A DNA stretch of 64,000 nucleotides from Litsea cubeba. Lineage: Eukaryota; Streptophyta; Magnoliopsida; Laurales; Lauraceae. The notes below the pieces were generated by a model that searched no databases, was not told the origin of the DNA, and saw nothing but the letters and a program-made list of their open reading frames with translations. A program made the translations under genes and the position numbers. Below, one piece after another: positions 22,850-34,149 of the stretch. The stretch lies in assembly GCA_012931725.1 (NCBI GenBank), contig CM022949.1, positions 10,013,647-10,077,646 on the forward strand, read 5' to 3'. Within the stretch, counting starts at the first letter, position 1. The number at the start of each line of letters is the position of its first letter.

Positions 22850-23750
22850 ATATTGCATTGTCGATTTTGTAGAGTAAATTAAATACGATTAATTCCATAA
22901 ACCGCCCCCTTAAAAAAGTGTTGTTTCTGCCCGTTATAACATCCAACAAAAGAAAGGGTATATAATGCCTAATTGGTTTGTTTAGATGGGTGCTGCCTTT
23001 TCATTTTGAATGAATTTCAAAACATTACCAATATCTAAGCCTTATAAAAAATGAGTGTTGTCACGTACAAATTCATTGAATGAACACCAACTTTCATCCT
23101 AAATTCTCTTCATGGAGCCCATATAAATCTGAATCGATCAAATTAAATGGCCTCATCTGTTATGGCCCATCGTCAAATCTCACTTCAATAAGAGTTGGAC
23201 CCACTTTAAAATTATGAAAACTTCAAGTTGTCCATGGTGTTTAATCTTAGGTGGGCCAAATTCCTATTGAAGTGAAATTTATTGAGAGCCAATAAAAGAT
23301 AAAAACGTTATTTATTTTGATTGGATTGAATTTTTCCATAAATGGATCCCATTAATAGGTTCTCCAAATTGCCCTTTATAACATCAAACCATTCCACTTC
23401 TTTCTCGCAACTTCCGAGATTTTGGGGCGAATAGTTTTCAATTTTTTATTAAACATCCAAAATCTCCCTACCTTTCTTTTCAAAGTTGTAACATGTTCCT
23501 CTTATATTTAATGATGCATAAGCATGTGGATGCTTTCTACCGAACAAGAAATGGGGCGTTATTTAACCAAAAACGCCCGAGCGTTTTCTAGGGTGCCTCA
23601 TTAAATATATAGCATATAAGTTAATTTCAATATTTACTATTTTGAATATGTGTTTAATTCTATATTTTTAATTTATTACAAGTTCACCAAAATGGTAACT
23701 TTGAAATGAAACACCTAAATGACAAACCAGCAAAAACATTTCACTCCAAA
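22850..23750. other. Intergenic, no gene
   Basis: AT-rich with no supported coding sequence. The missing 3' exons of the PHD gene were looked for here on the minus strand and not seen. Confidence 0.5.
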
Positions 23751-23764
23751 GTCAAATTGAAACT

Positions 23765-23864
23765 GGATCATCATCATCATCAAACCTTTATCCCAACTAT
23801 ATTGGGGTTGGCTAGATGAATTTTGTTTTCCACTCCGGTCTATCCTGGGCCAAATTCTCAAATA
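23765..23864 (-). mobile_element. 5'-truncated LINE tail (about 100 bp)
   Basis: On the minus strand it ends CAACCCCAATATAGTTGGG, then ATAAAGGTTTGATGATGATG, the 3' end shared with other LINE fragments here. An imperfect duplication (GTCAAATTGA at 23751, GTCAAACTGA at 23865) flanks it. Confidence 0.65.
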
Positions 23865-23997
23865 GTCAAACTGATAAAAATCCAAAAAGAAATTAGCAAC
23901 TATGACACAATGGCAATCGTACAAAACCTAAATGTTATTCACCATGAAATTAGCTCAAATTTGCAAGAAGAGATTCAGAATAAGTAGAAGAACATAC

Positions 23998-25052
23998 TTG
24001 GAAATAGGACCAATCCAGTCTGGAACGTCTGCTTGAAATTGTCTACCAATTCGAACCCCAGTCGTATATGGCTCTGTATCATTCAACATGGACATTATCG
24101 AAAATGCCTTTTCCTTGTATCCAGGCATTTCACTAATGGTATTTGATGGTTTACAAGCAGTTGTAGCACCCACCAAAGGTTTTGGCTTCCTTTTCTTACA
24201 AGCTTGACAATGCCACTCATCAATTGGTACAGTTCTAACTCTAGGATTGCAGCATAACACATGGAAAGCGTTCTCACAAAGGTCGCATATTAGCATCTTT
24301 AGTGCATTGTCTGAAACACCACATAATTTACAAATTTGAGAACATGAGACATCTTCATCAACACTCGAGAGGTCTAAAGGATCTCTAATTCTACTAGAAT
24401 TAGATAATTTCTTTTCTAACCAACTCTTCTCCGTAGACATCGTTCTCATGTCAAAAGAGGAGCACTCTCCAATTTTGTCACATTCATCTTTCATGAAGGG
24501 CAAAACCCTCTTAATGGACTTCGTTTTTGAAACAAGATCTAAACTCCTAGAATCAACAATTTTCATTTCCAAAACACTAGGATCCTGTGGACAGCGTTGT
24601 CTACAAATAGGTGCATTTTCCTTATCCTCTAGATCACTTTTGCAAGCTTTTTCAAGAAAAATAGAAGCCAGAACACCATCACATCCAATCGGAAGTGATG
24701 AAAGATCAATATTGCTATCGTAGTGCTTCCTTCTCTTGTAGACATTGTCATCACTATTAAGTGTAAAAGTTTCACTAACATCTTTAATTAGAGATGGGTT
24801 GGCATAGGTCTTCGAAAAAATTGAGTAGTCAGAAATAACATCATTCTCCACATCATTCTCCTTTTCCTCCCTAGCTGAAATGGGCTTTTTGCATTCATCA
24901 CAACAGCACTCATCAAGCATTGATGACTTGTGCCAAAACCCTCCGCAGTTAGGCCAATTGGGAAGGACATCTAAGTTTTGTTGCTTTCCATGATCATAGA
25001 CAAAGCATCGCGATGGGCTTATGCAACTAGAAAGAGAACTTTGGACCATCAT
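23998..25052 (-). CDS. PHD-finger protein, first exon (gene incomplete)
   Basis: This exon encodes 351 codons plus 2 nt from ATG at 25052 to a GTATGT donor at 23997. The protein has a Cys-rich start (CCCDECKKP, residues 49-57) and a low-complexity acidic middle. A canonical C4HC3 PHD finger sits at about residues 237-286: C241, C244, C256, C259, H264, C267, C282, C285. It ends in VRIGRQFQADVPDW, a conserved block after the PHD finger in a plant-specific family of nuclear PHD proteins. PHD fingers usually read histone H3 tails; the target here is unknown. Relatives continue with another domain that I could not find on this strand to the left, where LINE, gypsy and copia insertions lie. The exon itself is intact, so this is either a gene with a very long intron or a truncated copy. 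Confidence 0.75.
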
Positions 25053-25720
25053 TTCATTGTGAATATATTTTTGTGGATATATTTAAGGAATGTAGTCCAA
25101 AGCTATAAGGCCAAAGCCCTAATGAAAACCCCATACACATGTCAAAAGGTGAGCATCATGGGGAACAAAAGAAACACTAACATAACTTCATGCCATGTGT
25201 CGAAACCTGGAACATAAGATTTAGTAAGTCAGCAATGAATTATGGTATCAATACAAAAACAAGGAAGAAGAAACAGGAAAACGTAAACAAGCTTTTGAAA
25301 AGAAAGAAAACATACATAAATTTTCTCTCACCAAGAAAGTGCAGAAGGTGACATGTGGTCCACACATGAGACTAAGTTCTCCATTTGAGGAGTGATAACA
25401 TTATTATTTTACTTTTGTTCTTTTTATGAATGGACATATTTCACATGTTCAATGATATCTAAATGACGCAAAACCAGATGCATAGGTTGAACCATTCAAT
25501 TATCTTTCCAACAAGACTTAACTTTGTGTAAATCCAACAAATATAGTTAGTTATGGTCCATTTTCTAATAGAATACAATAAAGTAAAAGGTTTTATAGAT
25601 ATTTTGGTCAGCTTTCTTTTTATTAAGTATTTGTAGTTAAGATTAAAACATGTATACATTTTGAGCGACATGGATGTTGAGGTTTCAACCATAAGCGAAA
25701 GACATAAGTTTTTAAAAATA
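25053..25720. other. Upstream region of PHD gene
   Basis: AT-rich sequence 5' of the PHD start codon with no recognised element. Promoter elements cannot be assigned confidently. Confidence 0.4.
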
Positions 25721-25726
25721 TATCCA

Positions 25727-25940
25727 TCAACATCATCATCATCAATCATCATCATCAAAGCCTTGTCCCAACTATGTTGGGATCGGCTACATGAATTTTG
25801 TTTCTCCATTCCGATCTATCCCGAGTCAAATCCTCAGGTAAGTTACACGTCTTCGGATATATTTTTACTACCTCCATCCACATCTGCTTTGTACTTCCCC
25901 CTCCCCTTGATAAGCCATCAACCAGCATAGCCTTCAAACT
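25727..25940 (-). mobile_element. 5'-truncated LINE tail
   Basis: It is headed on the plus strand by CATCATCATCATCAATCATC, then CAAAGCCTTGTCCCAACTAT, GGGATCGGCTACATGAAT and CCATTCCGATCTATC. On the minus strand this is the 3' end of a LINE: WxRxKIHVADPN text, then a (GATGAT)n tail. It is the same family as 23765-23864 and 35315-35740. Confidence 0.7.
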
Positions 25941-25983
25941 TATATACAAAGACTAAATAAAAAGATTCCATATATAATTCGTT

Positions 25984-26310
25984 CTAGTTTCTATCAAGAA
26001 TCATGAATTCCATTGAGTAAATTTTATACCTATTCATGCAATTCCTTGTGTTGATTCTTTTTTGCCAAAGCAAATTCTCAATAACAAAAATTGCAACTTC
26101 AACTCCCTCTTGAAGTTGTTCTTGATCACGGAGAGCCCTTCTCAATCTCACAAGGCTGGTGCCACCACCAAAGCATGGCATCATCCACAAAGTATACAAT
26201 AGTTGTGTCGACCTTAGCTTCCCATCGACTTTAGCCACCTTGAACTGGAGAACTCTACGAGTTGACCATCGATTCTCCCGAGTCATCTCATTTTGACAAA
26301 GGACCAAGTT
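25984..26310 (-). pseudogene. Ty3/gypsy gag fragment
   Basis: On the minus strand, alternating frames give FVDDAMLWW (the gag DDAxLWW motif) and FKRELKLQF, in the order of a plant gypsy gag capsid. Frameshifts and stops break it, and there are no LTRs at this spot. Confidence 0.55.
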
Positions 26311-26845
26311 AAAAATTGGAGAGACTAGGCTAAGTCGTCTTATTTTAATAAGTTGTTTGCATTCTGAACCATTTAATGCGCATATCTAATTTCAAACAAT
26401 TAAAGTTTATTTATATGCAATTATGCATGAGGTTTGGAGTCAATAATTTAAAAATGATGATTGGAAAGTAATTTGAAACTTATATTTGATGTTTTATATT
26501 CAATCTTAGGACTAACGAAATATATAATATACAATATTTTTCCCTTCATTCTCCTTATTGTAGTACTTTTTCTTGCATATATAAATTTACTAATTTGAGT
26601 TGATTATCATGAATGAATGTAAATAAATGTATTTTTTATATTTTATAAGTAATGGATTCATTTTTTAAAAAAATTCAAATTATTTAAAAGAAAACATGAC
26701 AACTGAATCTCCGTGTTGACTCTATCCGAGTATGGACGAGTCGATTCTGAGTCACGAGTTTTCCAACCTTGCCTTAAAAGTAATTCTCGATATGTCGAGG
26801 GAAATTACTGTCTTTATCTCCTTGGTATCTCAGGCACTTTGAAAC
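26311..26845. other. Intergenic, no feature seen
   Basis: Very AT-rich sequence with no gene or recognisable element. Confidence 0.4.
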
Positions 26846-26847
26846 AC

Positions 26848-27105
26848 TTAGGACATGTTTAGTAACAAGTGAGGATTCCATGAGAAATCTACAGACTTGA
26901 GGATTTCTCACTACCCTTGGAACAAGGATTCCTCATTAAGGATTTGTAGAATTGAGGACTTCAAATTGATATTGGTGCATATCCATGCATATAGCTCAAA
27001 AAGAATTGGTATCGATTCATAAATCCGCAAAAATGAGGGTTTTTAAAATCCTATGGGGGCACTAGCCCAAATCCTTAGGGACATAAAATTTCCAAACATG
27101 GGTTT
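26848..27105. mobile_element. Tourist-like MITE
   Basis: It has inverted ends GGACATGTTTAGTAAC (26851) and TTTCCAAACATGGG (ending 27102), preceded by TTA and followed by TTT. Internal text (TTGATATTGGTGCATATCC) matches the MITE at 60512-60840 in the opposite orientation. About 252 bp, non-coding. Confidence 0.6.
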
Positions 27106-27194
27106 TCCAAAATTTTATAAGAAAATTAATAAGGAACCCTCGACAATTTGATCCCGGCTTTGGATTTTGGAATATGCACCCCTTCTCCAAGAGT

Positions 27195-27826
27195 CAGGGC
27201 CGACTTTACCATGAAGCAAGGAGAGCCCTTGCTTTAGGCCCCAAAAAAATATAGCCCCAAAAATGCAAAACATAAGGCCCCATAATAGCAACTGGCATCT
27301 TTTCAAATTCCAAAACAACAACTGACATCCTTTTATTTCTCCCTAAAAATAAGGCCCCATAATAACTTTCTCTTTACAATCAAGATCTTCATTTCCTCTT
27401 GCCTAACCAATTCTCTAGATCACCCACCGCAGAAATATCTGTCCATTTCTTGTCTTGTCTTCCTGGCCCTTTCTCTATATATATATATATATATATATTT
27501 TACCTCTCTGTCTTCCTGGCCCTTTCTCTCTATATATATATATATATATTTTACCTCTCTGTCCACTTTAGAAAGGTTTGACCAATGCTTGAAAACTTTA
27601 GCTTCCGAGACAGTTGTGACCTAATTACTAATAACAAAATATAAGGCCCCATAATAGCAACTTCCAAAATTGTTAATATTTTCATATTCCAAAAAACAAC
27701 TGAATTAATTAGTAATTTTGCATCACAAAAAGCGAGAAAAATAGATTTTAAATAAAATATTAAAAATAAAAAAGGCCTCATTTAGGATTTTTTATTTAGG
27801 CCTCAAATTGTCTTGAGCCGGCCCCG
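27195..27826. mobile_element. Non-autonomous hAT element, 8-bp TSD
   Basis: A perfect 8-bp duplication CCAAGAGT flanks the element at 27187-27194 and 27827-27834. The ends CAGGGCCGACTT and (reverse complement of the right end) CGGGGCCGGCTC form a short hAT-type inverted repeat. Internal text repeats AAGGCCCCATAATA three times. A 60-bp block (CTTCCTGGCCCTTTCTCT, TA repeat, TTTTACCTCTCTGT) is duplicated in tandem at about 27467-27560. No transposase. It inserted into LTR-retroelement debris. Confidence 0.9.
27467..27560 (+). repeat. Tandem duplication with TA microsatellites
   Basis: Two copies of CTTCCTGGCCCTTTCTCT plus (TA)n plus TTTTACCTCTCTGTC, inside the hAT element at 27195-27826. Confidence 0.9.
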
Positions 27827-28039
27827 CCAAGAGTGTCATTATGATTTGAAGAACACTTTCCACCCTTCGTTCCCTTATGAGCTCCTCTTTCAAAGGTGTG
27901 AAGATCTACCCGAGACCACCTCCCTCACTTGTGCATTGATCGAAAGAATGGAGTTTCAACAATCCTTGTACGCATTTATATGATCATTTGCCTTGACAAA
28001 TGCATGCTCAATGCCGGTGAACCTCTCTTATGCGCTTTG

Positions 28040-28890
28040 CCTTCTCAAGGTATCGCAACCATGCTCTAATACAAACAATCATGGATCACACCCGTGTGGC
28101 ACCCGGTTTTACCCCTTCCTTCCCAACATCAATCTAGTACTTGGACCTAGAATCAGTGCTACAACATACAAACCCTAAACCCAAAACTATGAATGGTCAT
28201 GACCATAACTTTGTTGTTACTCGAACTCACACAAACTTAACCAATCCAATCCTATGGTGTCGCAATCATGCTCTAAATACCAATGATCATGGATCACATA
28301 TCACATGAATTCACTTGATTCAAGACCGTGTGGCACTCAATTTTGAGTACGAAAATATTACCAACGCCATCCCTAGAATATGGACCATCCATGGCCACAT
28401 CAAAAAAACACACAATCCATAATTGCAACATTCAAAAACTTTAAAGAACACAAAATCAAAAGCATAACAAACAACAAACATGGAAACAAGATGTACATGA
28501 TGATGAAAGTGAACAAAAAAAAAAACAAGAATCAGAACTTAAAACAAAGAAGGGCGTCTTGGATTTACCCGAATCTTCATAGAGGAGGCTGGTAGGGATG
28601 GGGAAAGGTGGTAAATATGGTGAGAAGAATCCCAGTATTTTTTGGGATTTCTTCAAGGAAAGATAAGAAAGAGAGGCCCTAGAATCTATCAAGAGATTTA
28701 TAGAGAGATGATGAAGAGAGAGAAAGGGCAATTTATAGAATAGAGACCCAACCCACTTTCCCACCTTTATCGGCAAACGAATCGCCAAAGATTTTTCAAA
28801 TTTCACGGTGTCAGTGGAGTGGAATTACGAGAATGCCCTTCCATATTATGAAACTGCTTTTAAAATAGGTGAGATATCATTATCATGTCA
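28040..28890 (-). mobile_element. LTR-retroelement fragment, antisense
   Basis: Read on the minus strand, a TATA-like CTATAAATTGCCC lies near 28730, with a presumed LTR 3' region after it. The word TTGGTATTTAGAGCATG near 28270 then resembles a primer-binding site (TGGTATCAGAGC). A second such word (GTATTAGAGCATGG) lies near 28055. LTR borders and a second LTR were not identified. Confidence 0.4.
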
Positions 28891-29024
28891 TATCTGATTT
28901 TTTTTAAGGGAAAAAAATCCACAACCTGGTCATATACATGCTATTCCTGGTTCTGCACACATCCAGCCTGGCACTATTATTTTAGTGGCAGATACGGAGT
29001 ATTTATAAATTTTACAAATAAAAA

Positions 29025-29150
29025 GTCTACATGGACTAGCCCCATTATAACTACGGGGATATCATGTCATATCACATGATATCATGTCACATGATATCCC
29101 CATGGATATCATGGGGTTAGTTAGTCCATGTAGCGTGACACTTTTACAAA
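29025..29150. repeat. Imperfect inverted repeat (hairpin)
   Basis: CTACATGGACTAGCCCCAT at 29028 faces GGTTAGTTAGTCCATGTAG at about 29115-29133. The inner region is rich in ATATCATGT/ACATGATAT palindromes. It could be a small MITE. Confidence 0.65.
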
Positions 29151-29289
29151 AGTTGTCCTTAAAAGTGAAATTCTCGAATACTACTCTTCCGTTTTTGAGA
29201 ATTTCATAAGTTAATTTTGGCTTTTTAGGTGTTGGAATGACGGTGTTTTTGAATATCCACATCAAAAATTTTAATTAGAAATTCTGTTA

Positions 29290-29512
29290 AAGAAACAGGC
29301 GCTCTAACCACAAAGTGGTAGACTCTGCGACTCAAGAAACTGAGAGGTCTTGTATTTGACACCTACGTCCATTGGCCACCTCCAATAGTTTTATCCTTGT
29401 ATGTGGATAATAGAGTTTGCATGTTCCCCTATGGATTGGTTTTTGACTTTCTAGAATCGAGTGTGGATCATAGACTGGGTTTGGGGGAGATGCACTAGGT
29501 GATAAAAAAAAA
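29290..29512 (+). mobile_element. SINE-like unit (uncertain)
   Basis: AGTGGTAGACTCTGCGAC resembles an A box and GAGGTCTTGTATTTGACACC a worn B box. The unit runs to GATAAAAAAAAAG at 29500. Its 3' half resembles 5550-5680. No clear target duplication. Confidence 0.35.
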
Positions 29513-29519
29513 GAACGTG

Positions 29520-30440
29520 TTTCGGGGTATTCTTTTGCAAGAATTTATTACGTTAGGGATTTTTTCGAGACATTTTTTAAAAGGAAGTTGTAGGGAGACG
29601 AAGGGTAATATGAAAAGATGGAATGAAAGAAAGCCATTGGATTTCTTGCTTCTTTTAGAAGATGAAGATCATGGAGAGATTTTTTTTAGATAATAAAAAG
29701 GAAGGTCACTATTGTTACTCCCTTTCCATGTTTGCCCCTTTATTTTTCTCTCCCTCCCAACAAATTATTTAATAGTGGGGCCATTGTCACCTATTGAAAT
29801 CCTCTTGTATGGTAATTTTGGACAAATTTTACTCCATTATAAGTTAGGCCCATTATGAGATTGAACATAAAATATCATAAAGGTACATTTTTTTTTTAGG
29901 GCCGAGTCCATTTCAATCCTAGAAATTTTGCCACTGCAAATAAATATAATTCGTTTCTCTTAAAATAATCTACTTTTCCATATAAAAAAAAACTACATGC
30001 CTAGGAAAGTGGGTTACAATGTATAATCTTATGGTGTTTTATACAAATTTAATTTTATAGTGGGGCCAATTTATGAAAGAGTAAAATTTGGTCATGTCCC
30101 ACTAAAGAGAAGGGCATGCATTCAAGTGAGGAAAATTCTATTTGCGCCCACTATTTTTTCTGAACAAACCCACTTATATGAAAAAAAATTGTCGGGATTG
30201 TACACATGTAGGTGAGTTCAGCAAAAAAAGGTGGGTGCAAATATAATTTTCCTCCAAGCAGTCCGTATTCCAATTAGTGGGCCCATTGTCACAAGACTGA
30301 AAAGAGAGTGAGAGTGTTTATATTTTACATTGGTGGGCTCATTCTCACAAATTTAGAAAAGGAAGTGAGAAAAAAGAGGGCAGTATTGAAAAGAAACTAA
30401 AGTAGTAAAGGCTGCTTTACAGTTTTGGTCTCCCAAAAAA
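29520..30440. other. Intergenic, no gene
   Basis: AT-rich with no supported coding or element structure. Confidence 0.4.
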
Positions 30441-30459
30441 TCTCTCCATCACACCTCTG

Positions 30460-31790
30460 AAGAGGATGACTGTATTAGGTAGATTGGTTCCTTCGTTCCA
30501 AACTCAAACTTTGCTTTATCTGGATGTGATAGTTTTGGCATTTTACTATTAAAATAAAAGTGATATAAAATATTAAATCAAGAGATAATAAAATATAATG
30601 GGTTATGATAGTATTTTATTTAGCAGATTGATATGAAATCTCTTGGACTTTTTGTGTAAAAAAATGAGTTTTTTTTTTGTCATTTAGTTGATAATGGAAG
30701 TTGCTTTTTTACTCTTTTTTTTTAAAAAAAAAGAAAGAGAAAATTTTGAAGATGCATACTTTTGATGTGACCCATTGTCTAAAAAAATAGAGGCTTGGCA
30801 TTACTTTCACTAACCTAGTAAATTGCCAAACGGGCCAACATTTTCGCTTAATATAACTTATTATGTCAATTTCTCAGTTACAATGTTTACTATTGCTTTG
30901 TTTTTTAATATTGACCGACCTAAAAAGTCACTACTAGCCTTTACAATTCTCAAAATCCCTATATCGCATTTTCAAAATATTGGATGGTCCATGAGGAATT
31001 TAGAAGTCCATGCAGGGGACATCATGTAGAGAATTCCTTCATTCTATTAGGTAGATTGGTTCCTTCATTCCAAACATTGCTTTGTCTCGATGTGACAGTT
31101 TGGTAATTTACTATTAAAGTAAAAGTTATATAAGGCATTAAATCAAGAGATAATAAAATATTTAACTATTTCAGTGAATCTCGACAAGAAATGACAAGGG
31201 GTCATATCAAAAGTATATAATTTCAAAACTCCCTCCAAATTTTTTTTAGAAAGTAAAAAAAGCAACCTCCTTTCTCCACTAAAAGAAAAAAAAATCTTCC
31301 ATTTTTCTATACAAAAAGTTAAAAAGATTTCATACTAAATAACTAAAAATAAAAAACCATCATAACCCCTTATATTTTATTCTCTCTGATGTTTCACCTC
31401 ACCTTACATCCAAACACGCCCAATAACAGTGGATTAAAAAATGAGTGGCTTTTTGTCATTTAGTGGAGAAAGGAGAATGCTTTTTTACTTGTCCTTTTTT
31501 TTAAAAAATAATAAAGATGTATAATTTTGATGTGACTCCTTGTCTGAGAAGGTAGAGGATTAACATTACTTTTACAACCTAGTAAATTGCCAAAGGGTCC
31601 CTTAGCATTTTCCATTGATGAAACTTATCCCGTCAAATTGTTGTTTTTCTTCTAGTATTGACCCACCAAAAAAGTCATCTCTGGCCTTTATAATTCTCAA
31701 AGTCCCTATCTCGGCATTTTCGAAATATTGGATGGGCAATGAGGATTTTAGAATTCCATGAAGGGGACATCATGTAGAGAATTCCAAACT
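30460..31790. repeat. Tandemly duplicated 0.6-kb dispersed repeat
   Basis: Copy A (about 30470-31036) and copy B (about 31045-31780) share, in order: AGGTAGATTGGTTCCTTC, ATTAAATCAAGAGATAATAA, TTTTTGTCATTTAG, TTTTGATGTGAC, CCTAGTAAATTGCC and GGGGACATCATGTAGAGAAT. Copy B holds about 180 extra bases (31165-31430) that look like an inverted partial copy of the same unit (CCATCATAACCCCTTATATT against AATATAATGGGTTATGAT). A diverged copy lies at 8575-8825. Confidence 0.7.
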
Positions 31791-31837
31791 TATCTAGGAT
31801 AGTGTTCTCATAAATCTTGAGAAGGAACATGCCCTAA

Positions 31838-32146
31838 GGCTTGTTTCTTTCCTAAAATTCAAAGAATTTATGTTTGGAGAATTTTTTGGATTCAATTTCT
31901 AAATGCTCGGACACAGTGTTCTAAATCATTTCCTGCACTTGAGCATTTAGAAATTTCACTAAAAACTAAAAAGACTGGAATTTCAGGAATCTCAAAGGTC
32001 ATTTTAAGATCTTTAGGATGGCTAAGATTTTGAAATTATGTGAAGAAATATGACATTTGCAAATAATAGGGGGCAAGATCACACCATGTCATGAATCACC
32101 AAACACACCAAATTATTGCTGAAAAATCTAGTAAAGAAATAGGCCC
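31838..32146. mobile_element. Tourist-like MITE with TAA duplication
   Basis: TAA at 31835-31837 and 32147-32149 flank the ends GGCTTGTTTCTTTCCTA and TAGTAAAGAAATAGGCCC, which are inverted with a few mismatches. 309 bp, non-coding, PIF/Harbinger-type by duplication length and terminal words. Confidence 0.65.
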
Positions 32147-32149
32147 TAA

Positions 32150-34140
32150 AAATCATATTTAGGTTTTCTCTTAACACAAAGACACGCCAACAAGTTCATT
32201 AAAACAACAAAACAATGAGAATCACAAATGGGCTTTTTGTTTTTTGGTAAAAAAAAAGGACTTAAAAGAACCTAGTCTTACAGTGTTTTTTTTTTTTTTT
32301 TTTAAAAACAAGACATAACTTACTTAAAAACCTAATCTTATGAAATAAGTATACACACACCGTTAGAAGTGACTTCATTACTTATCAACAACGGTGCACA
32401 TGCATATCCACTTGGATTTGAGAGAGCTTAATGATGAGAATCATGAAACGGGCATCCAGAATTATTTGAAGACTGAACACAACTATAAAACCTAATTTTA
32501 ACTAAATAAGCAAACACACTATTAAAAGCCACTCAGAACAATATTTTAGAAATAAATTGTAGAGTTGCATAAATCAATGGAGGCATATTTGCAGCTATGA
32601 GAAACAACATACCTGTTTTCTACATAAATTGACCTTTATTCCTCCTCTAGACACAAGTCATAAAGCTTTTTTGTTTCATATAAGCCTAGAGAATATACCA
32701 CTTTAAATAGTAACTGAATGGGTTTCCTAATCTAAGGAAATCACCTAGTTTGAAACTTGAATTCATGAAGCTTATCTTAAAGATACTTTATCATAATCCA
32801 TTAGAATACTGATTGGGTTCAAACTCTAAACGAACAAGGGTAGTAGGTCTTTTTTTTTTTTTTAAGAAAATTCTCATGGTAAAAAAACGACTACTTCCGT
32901 AACTTATTATGTCTCATTTTGTTGCCTTATTTATTTATTTTTATTATTTTTTCTAGGTTCACCTACTAGTTAGGAGTGATACTTTCAACTTGAAGGCCCA
33001 TTAATTAATCGATCATTGGATATATATATATATGTGACACCAAGGTGCCAATACGACTCAACTATGAGTGATGACAGCTTTTTGTCATGTTTTGCAAAAA
33101 AAAGAGGACTCAATCTCTTGTAGATCAAGATCATTAAAATAAAAAAGTTCCAAAACCCAAGAGTCCATTAAAGAATTATTTTTTCAAAGAAAACATAAAG
33201 TCCTTGTAGATGAAGTAGGTCTAGGTAATGGAGCAATATATAGATTGATGGGCTCAGTTCGTGGGTTGAACAAATCGAGGGTTAGTTTCAATGGGTGGGT
33301 CAATAGGTGAGTTGGATAAGTTCTAAGGGTGGGTCAATAGTGGAGAGATTTTAGGAAAGATCTTTTTCGGGGTGGAATCTTAAAGAGATTATGTTGCAAT
33401 TAGAGAGAAGTTAGAGGAGATTTTAATTGAGAAATTTTAGGGAAGCTTAGAAGGGCAATTTCGGAATATAGCGTTGTAAAAAGTTTGAGGATGCACCATG
33501 TGTCGTTCCCTCACGAAAAGGGCTGCTGTCTTTTACTATATAACTAAAAATTTTCCGTGCCTGAAGGCACGACGCACCACCGGATCTGGATGTGCCTCAA
33601 ACCGACCGAACCTAGGTTCCATGCGTCTCGAAAGCAAGTCCAACCATAAAATGGATTCCACAAAAAAAAAATCCAATTGATTGCCAAATGATATAATTTC
33701 ATTCATTCATGAAATCTTTCACCTAATTTGCTCATCTCATCTTATCTTGGTCCCATCTCATCATCAATGAAGAAGTGCTTTTTAAAAAAAAAATGAAGAA
33801 GGGATGGCAATACATGTAAATAACTCAAACTTGCTGACCTTTTTGCTTTTAATGGAGATGGCAAAAACTTGTAAATCTATCCAACTTTTAGTCATTTTTC
33901 TTTGAAATGAAAAAGGGATGGCAATACCTGTAAATAATTTCAACTTACTGCCCCCTTTTGCATTCCCTTCTTAAATCCAAGGGTTCAAAATATCCCTTGG
34001 ATTTATGTACATAGATCCAAGGGCTTAAAATATCCCATGATTCAAAACCTGAGCTGCCATATTATATAGATATTATAATATATTTTTATAAGGAGATTTG
34101 ATATCAACCTGACATGTGGCAATTAAAACTTTGAAACTTG
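32150..34140. other. Intergenic, no gene
   Basis: Several A/T runs and a TA repeat at 33022-33032. CCGTGCCTGAAGGCACG near 33555 is a short palindrome. No supported gene. Confidence 0.4.
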
Positions 34141-34149
34141 AACAATTAG

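Noticed and set aside
28456..28806. 116-codon open frame on the minus strand
   Set aside because: Low-complexity Ser/Leu/Phe text within a presumed LTR, with no recognisable domain.
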